The translations under genes were made by a program, and so were the position numbers. A stretch of 64,000 bases of DNA from Haliea sp. E1-2-M8 (GTDB lineage: Bacteria > Pseudomonadota > Gammaproteobacteria > Pseudomonadales > Halieaceae), in assembly GCF_030649675.1 (NCBI RefSeq), contig NZ_JAUTDR010000006.1:124001-188000 (forward strand), given 5' to 3'. The stretch's first letter is position 1; each line of letters opens with the position of its first letter. A model generated the notes under the pieces. That model did not search any database and was not told the DNA's origin. It saw nothing but the letters and a program-made list of their open reading frames with translations. Shown here piece by piece: positions 18,375 through 27,095 of this stretch.

Positions 18375-19700
18375 TCAGGCACTGTTTGCAGGTCGCGTCC
18401 CGGTCACCCTGGCGCCGTTTTCAGCACCGGCGATGGCTGCATCCTGCAACACTTCGACCGGCAGGCCGGAGCTGGCCTGGGGCAGGTCGCTGGTCAACAC
18501 CAGGCTGTCGGCCGGTATGGACGAGGCGTCCACCAGTACTTCCATCTCCCCCAGCGCGTTGCGGCGGCTGCCCACGGTCACCACTTCAAGCCCCCGCAGA
18601 CGCGAGTTCTCCACCAGGTAAATTCGGGTCTGGGCGTAGAGACTTTGCAGCGGCAGGGCGACGGCGGGCCCGGTGGCCGGCAGGCGCAGGAACAGGTCCA
18701 CCGCCCGACCCAGTTCGTGGCTGGCTCCGGCGCTTTCGGGCAGGGTGAAGATGGCCTCCAGCCCGGTACTGCCATGGCCGACCTCACTGGCCAGTTGCAG
18801 CAGACGCGCGGGTATTTGCTGCTCGCCGATGAACGCCTCCACGGCTTCGCCTGCGGCCAGCGCTCGCTTGAGTGTGCCCGCAAGGTCGCCCGGAACCGGC
18901 ACCCGCAGCTGCAGGGCGCGGTCGTCATACAGCGCCAGCAGGGTCTGCCCCGGCCGCACCCGGTCCCCCGGTGCCACCTGCAGACGCGCAATACGGCCTG
19001 CGAACGGCGCCCTGATCTGGGCCTGTTGCAGGCTGCGGTGCTGATCCTCCTCCCGTGCCTTCGCGCTTTCCAGCCGAGCCTGGGCAGTGGCCAGCCGCTG
19101 CGGCTGCTTGGCGACCAGGGCCTGCTGGCGGGCATACTCGATGTGCTGGCTCGCGGCCTCCCGCTGCAGGCTCTCCAGCTGTTCGGTCGCCACCAGTTGC
19201 CGCGCGTGCAGGGTCTGCAGACGCTCGACCCGGCTGCGGGTGAGATCCAGCAGCGTCTGCTGCTGTTCCAGGATCGCGCGTTCGCTGGCGAAATCGGTGT
19301 GCAGCGCCGCCAGTGCGGCACGGGCTTCAGCCAGGTCTGCCGCCCGCTGGCGCAGCTGCAGTGACTGCTCTTCGTCGTCCAGTGCGACCAGCAAATCGCC
19401 TGCTTCTACCGATTGCCCTTCGCTGGCATGAACCGCCAGCACGCGGGATTCAAGCGCGGCTCCGAGCTGGGTGTGTCGTGGAGTCTCGATGCGGCCGAAC
19501 AGCTGCAGTTCCGGGCTCAGATACTCGGCCTTGGGCGTGACCGCGGTCACCGTCCAGACCTTCTCCCGGTTGACCGGTGGTTCGTGCTTCGGTGCGGTGG
19601 CCATCAGGCCGCCGGCGCTGAGCATGCCGGCGAAAGCCACCAGTGCAAAGCGGCGGTTTTTCGCCCGCAGCAGGCGTGACAGCTGGGTTTTCAGGGTCAT
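18375..19700 (-). CDS. RND periplasmic adaptor (membrane fusion protein) of pump A
   Basis: A 441-residue HlyD/AcrA-type adaptor. It has an N-terminal membrane segment (about 19-36) after a basic stretch, a first lipoyl half (ESRVLAVHASEGQSVEAGDLLVALDD), a long coiled-coil hairpin (about 105-215; heptad-like Leu, Glu, Arg and Gln), the second lipoyl half (APFAGRIARLQVAPGDRV), then barrel and membrane-proximal domains. It follows the pump A gene by 13 nt. The order pump then adaptor is the reverse of the common arrangement. The alpha-hairpin is long, which is compatible with docking to a TolC-type channel encoded elsewhere. Confidence 0.88.
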   Translation of the reverse strand: MTLKTQLSRLLRAKNRRFALVAFAGMLSAGGLMATAPKHEPPVNREKVWTVTAVTPKAEYLSPELQLFGRIETPRHTQLGAALESRVLAVHASEGQSVEAGDLLVALDDEEQSLQLRQRAADLAEARAALAALHTDFASERAILEQQQTLLDLTRSRVERLQTLHARQLVATEQLESLQREAASQHIEYARQQALVAKQPQRLATAQARLESAKAREEDQHRSLQQAQIRAPFAGRIARLQVAPGDRVRPGQTLLALYDDRALQLRVPVPGDLAGTLKRALAAGEAVEAFIGEQQIPARLLQLASEVGHGSTGLEAIFTLPESAGASHELGRAVDLFLRLPATGPAVALPLQSLYAQTRIYLVENSRLRGLEVVTVGSRRNALGEMEVLVDASSIPADSLVLTSDLPQASSGLPVEVLQDAAIAGAENGARVTGTRPANSA

Positions 19701-19713
19701 GGGCGCAATCCTC

Positions 19714-22700
19714 TCAAGTGTTCGCGGGTAGAGCGGTGGGGTTGTTCGCGGTGGTTTCGGCCGTGTCGGCCTGCCGGTCCAGCAGTGACAGCAGCGCGGG
19801 TATGGTGATCAGGATCAAGCTGGTGCCGTAGAGCAGGCCAAAGCAGATGACCACCGCCAGCGGCGCCATTGCTTCGCCCATGGGCGAGCTCTCGAGCATC
19901 ATCGGCGCCAGCCCCAGGGTGGTGGTCACCGAAGTCAGGATAACCGGCCGCAACCGGTCCCGGCAGGCTTCCACCAGCGCCGCGCGGGCCTGCATGCCCT
20001 GCTCGCGATAGCGCTTGTAGGCGGTGATCAGGATGATGGAGTCGTTGACGATAACGCCGGTCAGGGTGAACAGGCCCATGATGGCCATGGCGCCCAGGTT
20101 CAGGCTCATCAGCTGCAGCCCGATCAGGGCGCCGGTGAGAGCCATCGGGATCGCGGCCATGACTGCCAGCGGCCAGGTCCAGGAGGCGAATATCCAGGCC
20201 AGCACCAGATAGATCAGGATGAGCGCCAGGCCCGCTCCCAGCATCAGGTCAGTCATCAGCCGGGCCTGTTCCGCCGAGCCTTCGCCGAGGCCGTACTGGA
20301 TACCGTGGCGGGCGATCAGCTCGGGGATCACGCTCTGCTCCAGGTCGGCAATCACTGCCATCGGGGTATTCACCCGCCGGTTCATGTTCGCATACACGTT
20401 GATCACGCGCTGGCCATTGCGGTGATTGATGCGCTCGATACCGCGGCGGGCACCGGTTTCAGCCACGCTGGCCAGCGGCACTACAGCGCCGGAGGGGGTC
20501 ACGATCGGCAGCCGGCCGATGGCGCCGGGATCGAAACGCTCGGCTTCGGGCAGGGATACGCGCACCTCCAGCTCGGCATCGTTTTCGGTAAATAGCTGGA
20601 TGCGCTCGCCGTGAAAGGCGCCCTGTATTTGCCGTCCGATGTCGGCGCTGGTGAGGCCCGCGGCGCGGCCCTCGGTGGTCAGGGAGAACAGCCACTGCTC
20701 GCGCCCGTAGGGCAGGTCGTCGAAGACGTGGGTGACCCCGGGATAGCTGGCGAGGGCGACTTTCAGTTCCTCTGCGGCGGCCTTCAGGGTCAGCAGGTCG
20801 CCGCCACTGAAGTAGAGTTGCAGATCGGCGAATCTGTCCTCGCCGGAAGCGAACTCGATCATGTCTACCGCCGGGTTGGCGGGTACCCGGGACTGCCAGG
20901 CCGCGGAGAACTCCGCCAGCGTGACCTCGCGCTGGTCCGGTGACACCAGCTCCACCTGGAGCGCCGCGTACTGGGAGCCACTGCGGGCCTGCTGCTCGAG
21001 CTGGGCCCAGTTGCGGTGCAGGATGTGGGTGACGATCACCTCGCCACCCAGGGCGCGGTTGGTGTCCAGCAGTGCCTGTTCCAGCTCGGTCAGAACCTCC
21101 GCCTTGGTGGCTTCGGTGACCTGGGGCGCAAATTGCAGATGGACGTCGGCAAACTCGAAGTTGACCTGCAGATCGAGCTCGGTCTTTACCCGCCCGCTGG
21201 CGAGCAGCGATAGCGCCACTACGAATGCGCCGATGGCAGCCGCCAGCACAGTGCGACGGTTGTCGAGTGCGGCATTGAGAAACGGCAGGAAGCGGCGTTC
21301 CGCGAAGTTTTTGAAGCCCGCCTCGAAGCCGCGCCGGAAGCGGCCAGGCCGGCGCTTCTGCATCCCCTCGAAGCTGTGGCGCAGGTGGCCGGGCATGACC
21401 AGAAAGCACTCGATCAGCGAGGCGATGATCACGCAGACCATCAGCAGCGGAATCTCGCGAATGAACGGTTCGTTCAGCACCAACAGGGGCAGGAAAGCGG
21501 CGAGGGTGGTGAGAGAGGAGGCCATGACCGGCGCAAACATCCGCTGGGTGCCCTGTGCCGCCGCATCCTGCGGATTGGCGCCATTCTCGAACCGGGTCAG
21601 GGCGTGTTCGCCGACCACGATGGCATCGTCAACCACGATGCCCAACGCCATCACGGCACCCGTGAGGCTGATGAAATTGATCGAGCCGCCGAGAAAATGG
21701 AACGCGGCGAGCGCCCCCAGAAACGACACGGGAATTCCCAGGGTCACCCAACCGGCGACGCGGGTGTTGAGAAACAGGAACAGGGTGGCGACCACCAGCA
21801 ACATGCCGGTGAGACCGTTGTTCACCACCAGCATCAGGGTATCGCGGGCAAAGCGCCAGGCTTCCAGCCACACTTTCGCCTCAATGCCCTGCTGCCGGAG
21901 CAGGGGCGCATTCTCGGCGTGCCAGGCGCGCAGAATGGCCGCCTCGTCCATCATGTCTGAGCCCGGTGCACGGCGGGTGCGGATCATGATGGCCGCCTCG
22001 CCTTCGTGATAGAGCAGACGCTGATTGTCCTGCTGCCGGCGCTCGATCAGGGCGATGTCTCCCAGGTAGTGCAGGGGACCGTCGGCGGTGAGCCGCAGCG
22101 GCAATTGGTCGAATTCCTCTCTGCTACGCCGCTGATCCAGGCTGCGCAACTGCCGCTGCTGCTGGCCGCTGCCGACACTGCCCGCGGCAACGTCACGGCT
22201 GCTGTCGAGGATCCTGCCGGCGATCTGGTGCAGTGGTACGCCCAGTTCAAACAGGGTCTTGCTGTCTATCTGGATGGCGATCTCTTCCTTGGGAATGCCG
22301 CTGAATTCCACGTGATCAGCGCCGCGGGCAATCAGGTCGCGCTCGATCTGACGGGCAACAGGGACCAGCTCTGCCAGCGACCCGGCGCCGGTGAGCAGGA
22401 TGGCGGCGACCGTTTCCTGGTATTCGTCGAGCCTGATAACGGCGGGCTCAAGATTCGCGGGCAGGTCCCGGGCCAGTGCGACCTGCTGCTTCACCCGCTC
22501 CAGGGCCTCGCCAATGTCCGTGCCTTTGGCGAACTGCAGGCGAATGCTGGCGCTGCTGTCGCGGGTCGAGGAGCTGAGGCTGACGAGGTTTTGCAGGCCA
22601 CGGAGCTGGAATTCCACGGGCTCGGTGACCAGGCGCTCCACATCCTCCGCCGCGGCCCCGGGCCAGGCCAGGATGATCTCCACGCCGTTGGTCGGCTGGC

Positions 22701-22851
22701 TGGGGTTGAGCTGCACGGTCAGCTGGCGCAGGCCCCAGAAGCCCGCGAGTACCAGCATGATCATCAGCAGGTTGGCGGCCAGCGGATGGCGGGTAAAGGT
22801 CGCGATCAGGTAGTGTGGGCGGGCATCGCGTTCGCGGCTGGTAGGTCGCAT
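19714..22851 (-). CDS. RND-family efflux transporter, inner-membrane pump (pump A)
   Basis: A 1045-residue exporter of the same superfamily as pump B but clearly divergent from it. It has the N-terminal helix after HPLAANLLMI, the GIVVDDAIVVGEH acidic pair of helix 4, and a second repeat of helices ending near VICFGLLYGTSLILI. The N-terminal 15 residues form an extra polar extension before the usual first helix. It heads an operon of pump, adaptor and probably mscS. A perfect palindrome overlaps its likely promoter, suggesting control by a TetR-type or similar dimeric repressor, but no regulator gene is adjacent. Confidence 0.92.
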   Translation of the reverse strand: MRPTSRERDARPHYLIATFTRHPLAANLLMIMLVLAGFWGLRQLTVQLNPSQPTNGVEIILAWPGAAAEDVERLVTEPVEFQLRGLQNLVSLSSSTRDSSASIRLQFAKGTDIGEALERVKQQVALARDLPANLEPAVIRLDEYQETVAAILLTGAGSLAELVPVARQIERDLIARGADHVEFSGIPKEEIAIQIDSKTLFELGVPLHQIAGRILDSSRDVAAGSVGSGQQQRQLRSLDQRRSREEFDQLPLRLTADGPLHYLGDIALIERRQQDNQRLLYHEGEAAIMIRTRRAPGSDMMDEAAILRAWHAENAPLLRQQGIEAKVWLEAWRFARDTLMLVVNNGLTGMLLVVATLFLFLNTRVAGWVTLGIPVSFLGALAAFHFLGGSINFISLTGAVMALGIVVDDAIVVGEHALTRFENGANPQDAAAQGTQRMFAPVMASSLTTLAAFLPLLVLNEPFIREIPLLMVCVIIASLIECFLVMPGHLRHSFEGMQKRRPGRFRRGFEAGFKNFAERRFLPFLNAALDNRRTVLAAAIGAFVVALSLLASGRVKTELDLQVNFEFADVHLQFAPQVTEATKAEVLTELEQALLDTNRALGGEVIVTHILHRNWAQLEQQARSGSQYAALQVELVSPDQREVTLAEFSAAWQSRVPANPAVDMIEFASGEDRFADLQLYFSGGDLLTLKAAAEELKVALASYPGVTHVFDDLPYGREQWLFSLTTEGRAAGLTSADIGRQIQGAFHGERIQLFTENDAELEVRVSLPEAERFDPGAIGRLPIVTPSGAVVPLASVAETGARRGIERINHRNGQRVINVYANMNRRVNTPMAVIADLEQSVIPELIARHGIQYGLGEGSAEQARLMTDLMLGAGLALILIYLVLAWIFASWTWPLAVMAAIPMALTGALIGLQLMSLNLGAMAIMGLFTLTGVIVNDSIILITAYKRYREQGMQARAALVEACRDRLRPVILTSVTTTLGLAPMMLESSPMGEAMAPLAVVICFGLLYGTSLILITIPALLSLLDRQADTAETTANNPTALPANT

Positions 22852-22868
22852 GGTTTTGTCCGTATTGA

Positions 22869-22914
22869 TATGGTGTTATACGTAACTATAACACCATAAT
22901 TTCAATCGCGCCAA
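22869..22914 (-). promoter_or_regulatory. Operator palindrome and promoter of the pump A operon
   Basis: TATGGTGTTATA and TATAACACCATA form a perfect 12-bp inverted repeat around a 6-nt spacer (22869-22898), ending 18 bp before the pump A start. On the minus strand TTGGCG (22914-22909) and TATAGT (22890-22885) form a possible promoter with 18-nt spacing, so the palindrome covers the -10 box. This is the layout expected for repression by a dimeric regulator. It is also the most AT-rich point in the neighbourhood. Confidence 0.7.
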
Positions 22915-23032
22915 TGACTGGTGAAAAAAAATCCCCCAATGGCTGGTGGGAAACATTGAACCGCCCTGGCTGCTCCTGTCAGCCGCGGGTGCTATAGTCG
23001 CGGCCATATCTGGCAACAGGAAAATACCCCCA

Positions 23033-23488
23033 ATGACCACCGTGTTTGACAATCCGGCCGCCCTGCTGGGTACTGAGGGTACCCACCTGGGCAGCAGTGA
23101 CTGGCTGCAGATAGACCAGCAACGCATCGACCTGTTTGCGGAAGCGACCGGGGACCATCAGTGGATCCATGTTGATCCCGAGCGCGCTGCCCAGGGGCCG
23201 TTCGGCAAGACCATTGCACACGGCTACCTCACCCTGTCGCTGGCGAACCTGTTTCTGCCCCAGCTGCTGCGGGTCGACAATGTCTCCATGGGCGTGAACT
23301 ATGGCTGCGACAAGGTCCGCTTTCCGGCACCGGTGCCGGTGGGCAGCCGGGTGCGGGGCACCGGCGAGATCCTCAGCGCGGAACAAGTCAAAGGCGGCGT
23401 GCAGGTGGTGGTGCGCATGACCATCGAGGTCGAGGGCAGTGACCGGCCGGCCTGCGTGATCGACACCATCAGTCGGTTCTTTCCCTGA
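23033..23488 (+). CDS. MaoC-like (R)-specific enoyl-CoA hydratase
   Basis: A 151-residue hot-dog-fold protein. It contains the hydratase-2 motif with catalytic Asp and His (ATGDHQWIHVDPERA, then TIAHGYLTLSL), typical of enzymes that hydrate trans-2-enoyl-CoA. The ATG at 23033 fits the family N-terminus; a longer frame upstream would reach into the promoter region. TATAGT at 22993-22998 could be a -10 element. It starts a plus-strand run with a Nudix hydrolase, an FAD dehydrogenase, a cytochrome c and a CitE-like lyase. A role in acyl-CoA or side-chain degradation is likely; the exact substrate is unknown. Confidence 0.88.
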   Translation: MTTVFDNPAALLGTEGTHLGSSDWLQIDQQRIDLFAEATGDHQWIHVDPERAAQGPFGKTIAHGYLTLSLANLFLPQLLRVDNVSMGVNYGCDKVRFPAPVPVGSRVRGTGEILSAEQVKGGVQVVVRMTIEVEGSDRPACVIDTISRFFP

Positions 23489-23497
23489 GGTGTCGGC

Positions 23498-24196
23498 ATG
23501 CTTGAGTTGAGTGAACAGGCTGTGCCAGTGCACCCGGCTGCGACCGTGGTCCTGATGCGGGATGGCGCCTCGGGGCCGGAAGTATTGCTGGTTCAGCGCA
23601 ATGCCGCCCTCAAACACATGGGTGGCGAGTGGGTGTTCCCGGGTGGGCGAGTCGATCCTGCGGACTATGCAGTCCCTGGGGATGACTACCAGGCAGCGGT
23701 CAATGCGGCCATCCGCGAGACCGGGGAAGAGGCGGGGGTAGTCATCACGCCGGACCAGCTCAGTTATCACTCCCACTGGACCACACCGGAAGGCGTGAAG
23801 CGCCGCTACAGCACCTGGTTCTTTCTCGCGGTACTGGGTGATGACCAGGAAATCCGGGTCGATGGCGGGGAGATCGCTGCCCATCGCTGGCTGCGTCCAG
23901 AGCAGGCTTTCGCGGAAATTCGCGATACCGACAACGTGTTCCGCCTGATGCCGCCGACCTTTGTCAGCCTGGCGGACCTTGCCGGTCACGATTGTTGTGC
24001 CGCAGCCGAGGCTGCGGTGCGCGAGCGCCAGCCGTTCATGTATGCGCCGCGCATGGTGATGCTGGAGGGAGGCGTCTGCTTTCTCTACGCCGGCGATGCG
24101 GGCTACGAGGACCGCTGTGAAAGCGCCAGCGGGCCGCGTCACCGCACCTACATGATCAACTACCAGCTCGAGTATATTCGGGAGCTGCCGCAGTGA
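23498..24196 (+). CDS. Nudix hydrolase, NUDT7/19-like
   Basis: A 232-residue enzyme of the Nudix superfamily. The Nudix box is visible as GGRV at about residue 50, then an inserted loop, then AAIRETGEEAGV with the metal-binding REx2EE core. The insertion inside the box and the extended C-terminus resemble eukaryotic NUDT19-type and bacterial CoA-ester-related Nudix enzymes, which fits a neighbour that uses CoA esters. The gene starts 9 nt after the MaoC stop and overlaps the following flavoprotein gene by 4 nt. The actual substrate cannot be told from the sequence. Confidence 0.82.
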   Translation: MLELSEQAVPVHPAATVVLMRDGASGPEVLLVQRNAALKHMGGEWVFPGGRVDPADYAVPGDDYQAAVNAAIRETGEEAGVVITPDQLSYHSHWTTPEGVKRRYSTWFFLAVLGDDQEIRVDGGEIAAHRWLRPEQAFAEIRDTDNVFRLMPPTFVSLADLAGHDCCAAAEAAVRERQPFMYAPRMVMLEGGVCFLYAGDAGYEDRCESASGPRHRTYMINYQLEYIRELPQ

Positions 24197-25716
24197 AGCC
24201 TTCGGCCCTGAAGCGCAGAGAGCTGCTGGCCGGGCTGGGCCTGGGCGCAGGCGTCGCCCTGTCCGGTCCGGCTGCGGCGCTGTCACGCGCCGAGATCGGG
24301 CGCTGGGATGAAACCGTTGACGTGCTGGTCGCCGGCTCCGGTTCCGCTGCCTGCAGCGCCGCTATCGAGGCCCGACGCAGCGGTGCCCGGGTGCTGCTGA
24401 TCGAGGCCCTGCCGCGCTTTGGCGGTTCCTCCGCCATGTCCGGCGGCGTGGTCTACGCCGGCGGGGGCACTGCCCTGCAGCAAGCGGCCGGGTTTGAAGA
24501 CACGGTCGAGGACATGTACCGCTTTATTGCCGACAACAGTAGCGGCTATCCGCAACTCGACAAGATCCAGCTCTACTGCGAGGAGAGCGTTGCCCACTTC
24601 GACTGGCTGGTGGCAATGGGCGTCCCCTATAACGACCGCTACACCGACGTCAAGGAGCTGACCCTGGGCGACGAATCGCTCTACTATTCGGGCAATGAAC
24701 TGGCCTGGCCCGCGCGCGATACTTCCCGCCCCGCACCCCGCGGCCATGTGCCCGGTGAGCCCGGGATGACCGGCGGCCGGCGTCTGATGGAAGCTCTGCT
24801 GCAACAGACCCGGGCTGCCGGCGTCATCATGCGCGCGGGAGTGTCCGGGCGCCGCCTGGTTCTGGAAGGCGACGGCAGGGTGATCGGCATGCAGGTGATC
24901 CAGGACGGGCGCGAGCACAACGTCCGCGCCCGCCGCGGGGTGGTGCTGGCCTGCGGTGGCTTCATCCACAATCGCGACATGGTGCAGCGCCACGCGCCTG
25001 CACTGTTTGACTGCTCCACACCCTGGGGCAATGCCGGCGATCTGGGAGAGGGCATCGCCATGGGTTCGGCCGCGGGTGGCGAAACCCTGCGCATGAACGA
25101 AGGCTTTGCCATAACACCCATCTACCCGCCGGAGTCCACCCTGGCCGGGATCGTGGTCAATGCCAGCGGCCAGCGCTTTATCGGCGAGGACAGCTACTAC
25201 GGCGTGCTGGGGGACGCCATCGCCTACCAGCAACAGGGCAGGGCCTGGCTCATCACCGACGCAGCCAGCAGTTTCGATTTCCACCAGGATAATTTCCTTC
25301 AGCTCGCGGAGGCGCCGACAATCGGCGACCTCGCCGCCCGAACTGATTTCCCCCAGAGTGCCCTGCAGCACACCGTGGCCTACTACAACCGTTTTGCCGC
25401 CACTGGCCGCGATCCCCTGTTCCAGAAACAGGAGCGCTACCTGCAACCGCTGGACAAGCCCCCCTTCAAAGCCTGGGACCTGTCGGTCAAGCGCGCGTTC
25501 TTTACTGCCCATACCTTCGGCGGGTTGCACACGGATATCGATGGACGGGTCATCAACCCCTTCGGCGAAGCCATCCCCGGCCTCTATGCGGTGGGCCGCA
25601 CAGCCGCGGGGCTGCCGGTGGCACCCTACATTGCCAGCGGTCTCTCGGTCGGTGACTGCACCTTCTTTGGCCGCCGTGCCGGTATCGCGGCCGCAACCGC
25701 AAGGAACCTTGCATGA
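24193..25716 (+). CDS. Tat-exported FAD-dependent dehydrogenase, fumarate reductase/ketosteroid dehydrogenase family
   Basis: A 507-residue flavoprotein. The N-terminus has a twin-arginine-type signal (KRRELLAGLGLGAG) ending near residue 30, then a dinucleotide-binding motif AGSGSAACSAAIEARRSGA with a downstream acidic residue, and GGSSAMSGG, typical of the FAD_binding_2 family. The C-terminus has FGGLHTDIDGRVIN and GLYAVGRTAAGLP, as in flavocytochrome c and 3-ketosteroid dehydrogenases. It should act in the periplasm. The next gene encodes a c-type cytochrome that overlaps by 4 nt and is a natural electron acceptor. GTG 24193 is the start. The substrate is unknown; a steroid or enoyl-type substrate is plausible. 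Confidence 0.85.
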   Translation: MKPSALKRRELLAGLGLGAGVALSGPAAALSRAEIGRWDETVDVLVAGSGSAACSAAIEARRSGARVLLIEALPRFGGSSAMSGGVVYAGGGTALQQAAGFEDTVEDMYRFIADNSSGYPQLDKIQLYCEESVAHFDWLVAMGVPYNDRYTDVKELTLGDESLYYSGNELAWPARDTSRPAPRGHVPGEPGMTGGRRLMEALLQQTRAAGVIMRAGVSGRRLVLEGDGRVIGMQVIQDGREHNVRARRGVVLACGGFIHNRDMVQRHAPALFDCSTPWGNAGDLGEGIAMGSAAGGETLRMNEGFAITPIYPPESTLAGIVVNASGQRFIGEDSYYGVLGDAIAYQQQGRAWLITDAASSFDFHQDNFLQLAEAPTIGDLAARTDFPQSALQHTVAYYNRFAATGRDPLFQKQERYLQPLDKPPFKAWDLSVKRAFFTAHTFGGLHTDIDGRVINPFGEAIPGLYAVGRTAAGLPVAPYIASGLSVGDCTFFGRRAGIAAATARNLA

Positions 25717-26165
25717 AGCGTTGGGGCGTGTTGCTGGTGCTGGTAATCGCAGCGCCAGCGTTGCTGGCGCAGAATTCCCCGCCAGTGATGCCCGAGGGTG
25801 ATTACGAACGGGGCCGCCTGGTATTCGGCCAGTGCCGCACCTGCCACTATCCCGAAAAGGCAATGGGTCACAACAACGGGCCCAGCCTGCACCGGATTTT
25901 TGGCCAGGTGGCGGGCAAGCAACCGGGCTTCGAGCACTACTCCGAAACCTTCCGCGAGGCGGAGTTTGTCTGGACCCCGCAGCTGCTTTTTCTGTGGCTG
26001 GCAGACCCGCTGGCGATGTTCCCGAACACCACCATGATGGCCCGCGGGATTTCCGATCCGCAGCAGCGGGCGGACCTGATTGCCTACCTGAAACGCGCCT
26101 CGGTGCGGGGCGTCGAGCCGTCCGCTGAAGAAACCCCGGCGCCCGCGACCGACCAGGAGAGATAA
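25713..26165 (+). CDS. Periplasmic mono-haem cytochrome c
   Basis: A 150-residue secreted protein. A signal peptide (hydrophobic residues 5-18, cleavage near ALLAQ) is followed by the haem-binding motif CRTCH with a typical class I cytochrome continuation (NGPSLHRIFG). A methionine suitable as the distal ligand occurs in the PNTTMMARG segment. The C-terminal tail is Pro/Ala/Glu rich. It overlaps the FAD dehydrogenase gene by 4 nt and likely takes its electrons to the respiratory chain. Confidence 0.9.
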   Translation: MKRWGVLLVLVIAAPALLAQNSPPVMPEGDYERGRLVFGQCRTCHYPEKAMGHNNGPSLHRIFGQVAGKQPGFEHYSETFREAEFVWTPQLLFLWLADPLAMFPNTTMMARGISDPQQRADLIAYLKRASVRGVEPSAEETPAPATDQER

Positions 26166-26167
26166 CC

Positions 26168-27031
26168 TTGACCGTTCTGTTGCGTTCCACCCTGTACATG
26201 CCCGCCAGCAACCAGCGGGCCATGGACAAGGCCCGGGATCTGCCCGTGGACGCCGTAGTCTTTGACCTGGAAGACGCGGTGGCGCCGGGGAAAAAGGCCG
26301 AGGCCCGCGAACAACTGGTAGCCCAGCTCGCTGCCGGGGGCTACGGGCCCCGGCAACTGGTGGCGCGCTGCAACGCCCTGGCCACCCCCTGGGGCGAGGC
26401 GGATATCCGCGCCCTGGCGGCGACCGCCGTGAGCACCCTGTGCCTGCCCAAGGTGGAATCTGTGGCGCAGTTGCACGCCGTGTCCGCCCTGCTGGAAGAA
26501 CTGCAGCGTCCAGACATGACCCTGTGGGCCATGATCGAGACTCCGGCAGGCGTGGCCAATGTGGAGTTGATTGCCGGCTACGGCAGGCTGAGCGCCCTGC
26601 TACTGGGCACGACCGACCTGGCCTACGAACTGCGCCTGCCAGCGGATCCTGCGCGCACCGGCTTGCAACACGCCCTGGGCCGCTGCGTGCTGGCCGCACG
26701 CCTGGCAGGCATCACGGTGCTGGACGGCGTCTACCTGGATATCAAGAATGAGGAAGGCCTGCGCGCGGTGTGCGAGCAGGGCCGTGCCCTGGGCTTCGAC
26801 GGCAAGACCCTGATCCACCCCGGGCAGATTGCGGTGACCAATGCGGTGTTCGGGCCAGACGCCGCTGCTGTGGAGCATGCACGCAAGGTGCTGGATTGCT
26901 GGGAGCAGGCGACGGTTCAAGGCAAGGGCGTGGCAGTGCTGGATGGCAAGCTGATCGAGACCATGCATGTGGACGAAGCGCGTCGGGTGCTGGATGCGGC
27001 GGCGCATGTCGAGGGGCTGGAGCGCGGATGA
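26168..27031 (+). CDS. HpcH/HpaI aldolase / citrate lyase beta-subunit-like (CitE family) protein
   Basis: A 287-residue TIM-barrel lyase or thioesterase relative. It has the CitE hallmarks: RSTLYMPASNQRAMDKA at the N-terminus, DLEDAV with metal-binding acidic residues, LPKVES, MIETPAGV and GKTLIHPGQI near the C-terminus. Family members cleave or form malyl-, methylmalyl- or citramalyl-CoA. There is no citrate lyase alpha or gamma subunit next to it, so true citrate lyase is unlikely. The start is TTG 26168, 2 nt after the cytochrome stop, placing it in the same operon. Confidence 0.85.
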   Translation: MTVLLRSTLYMPASNQRAMDKARDLPVDAVVFDLEDAVAPGKKAEAREQLVAQLAAGGYGPRQLVARCNALATPWGEADIRALAATAVSTLCLPKVESVAQLHAVSALLEELQRPDMTLWAMIETPAGVANVELIAGYGRLSALLLGTTDLAYELRLPADPARTGLQHALGRCVLAARLAGITVLDGVYLDIKNEEGLRAVCEQGRALGFDGKTLIHPGQIAVTNAVFGPDAAAVEHARKVLDCWEQATVQGKGVAVLDGKLIETMHVDEARRVLDAAAHVEGLERG

Positions 27032-27037
27032 GATAGT

Positions 27038-27062
27038 GGTTGACGTTGAACATGAGTCAACC
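27038..27062. terminator. Inverted repeat between convergent genes
   Basis: GGTTGAC and GTCAACC are separated by 11 nt in the 64-bp gap after the CitE-like gene and before the end of the 642-residue protein gene. There is no T-run, so terminator function is tentative. Confidence 0.35.
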
Positions 27063-27095
27063 GTTCAGCCGTTATGGATAGTCGGACGCTTCAGC

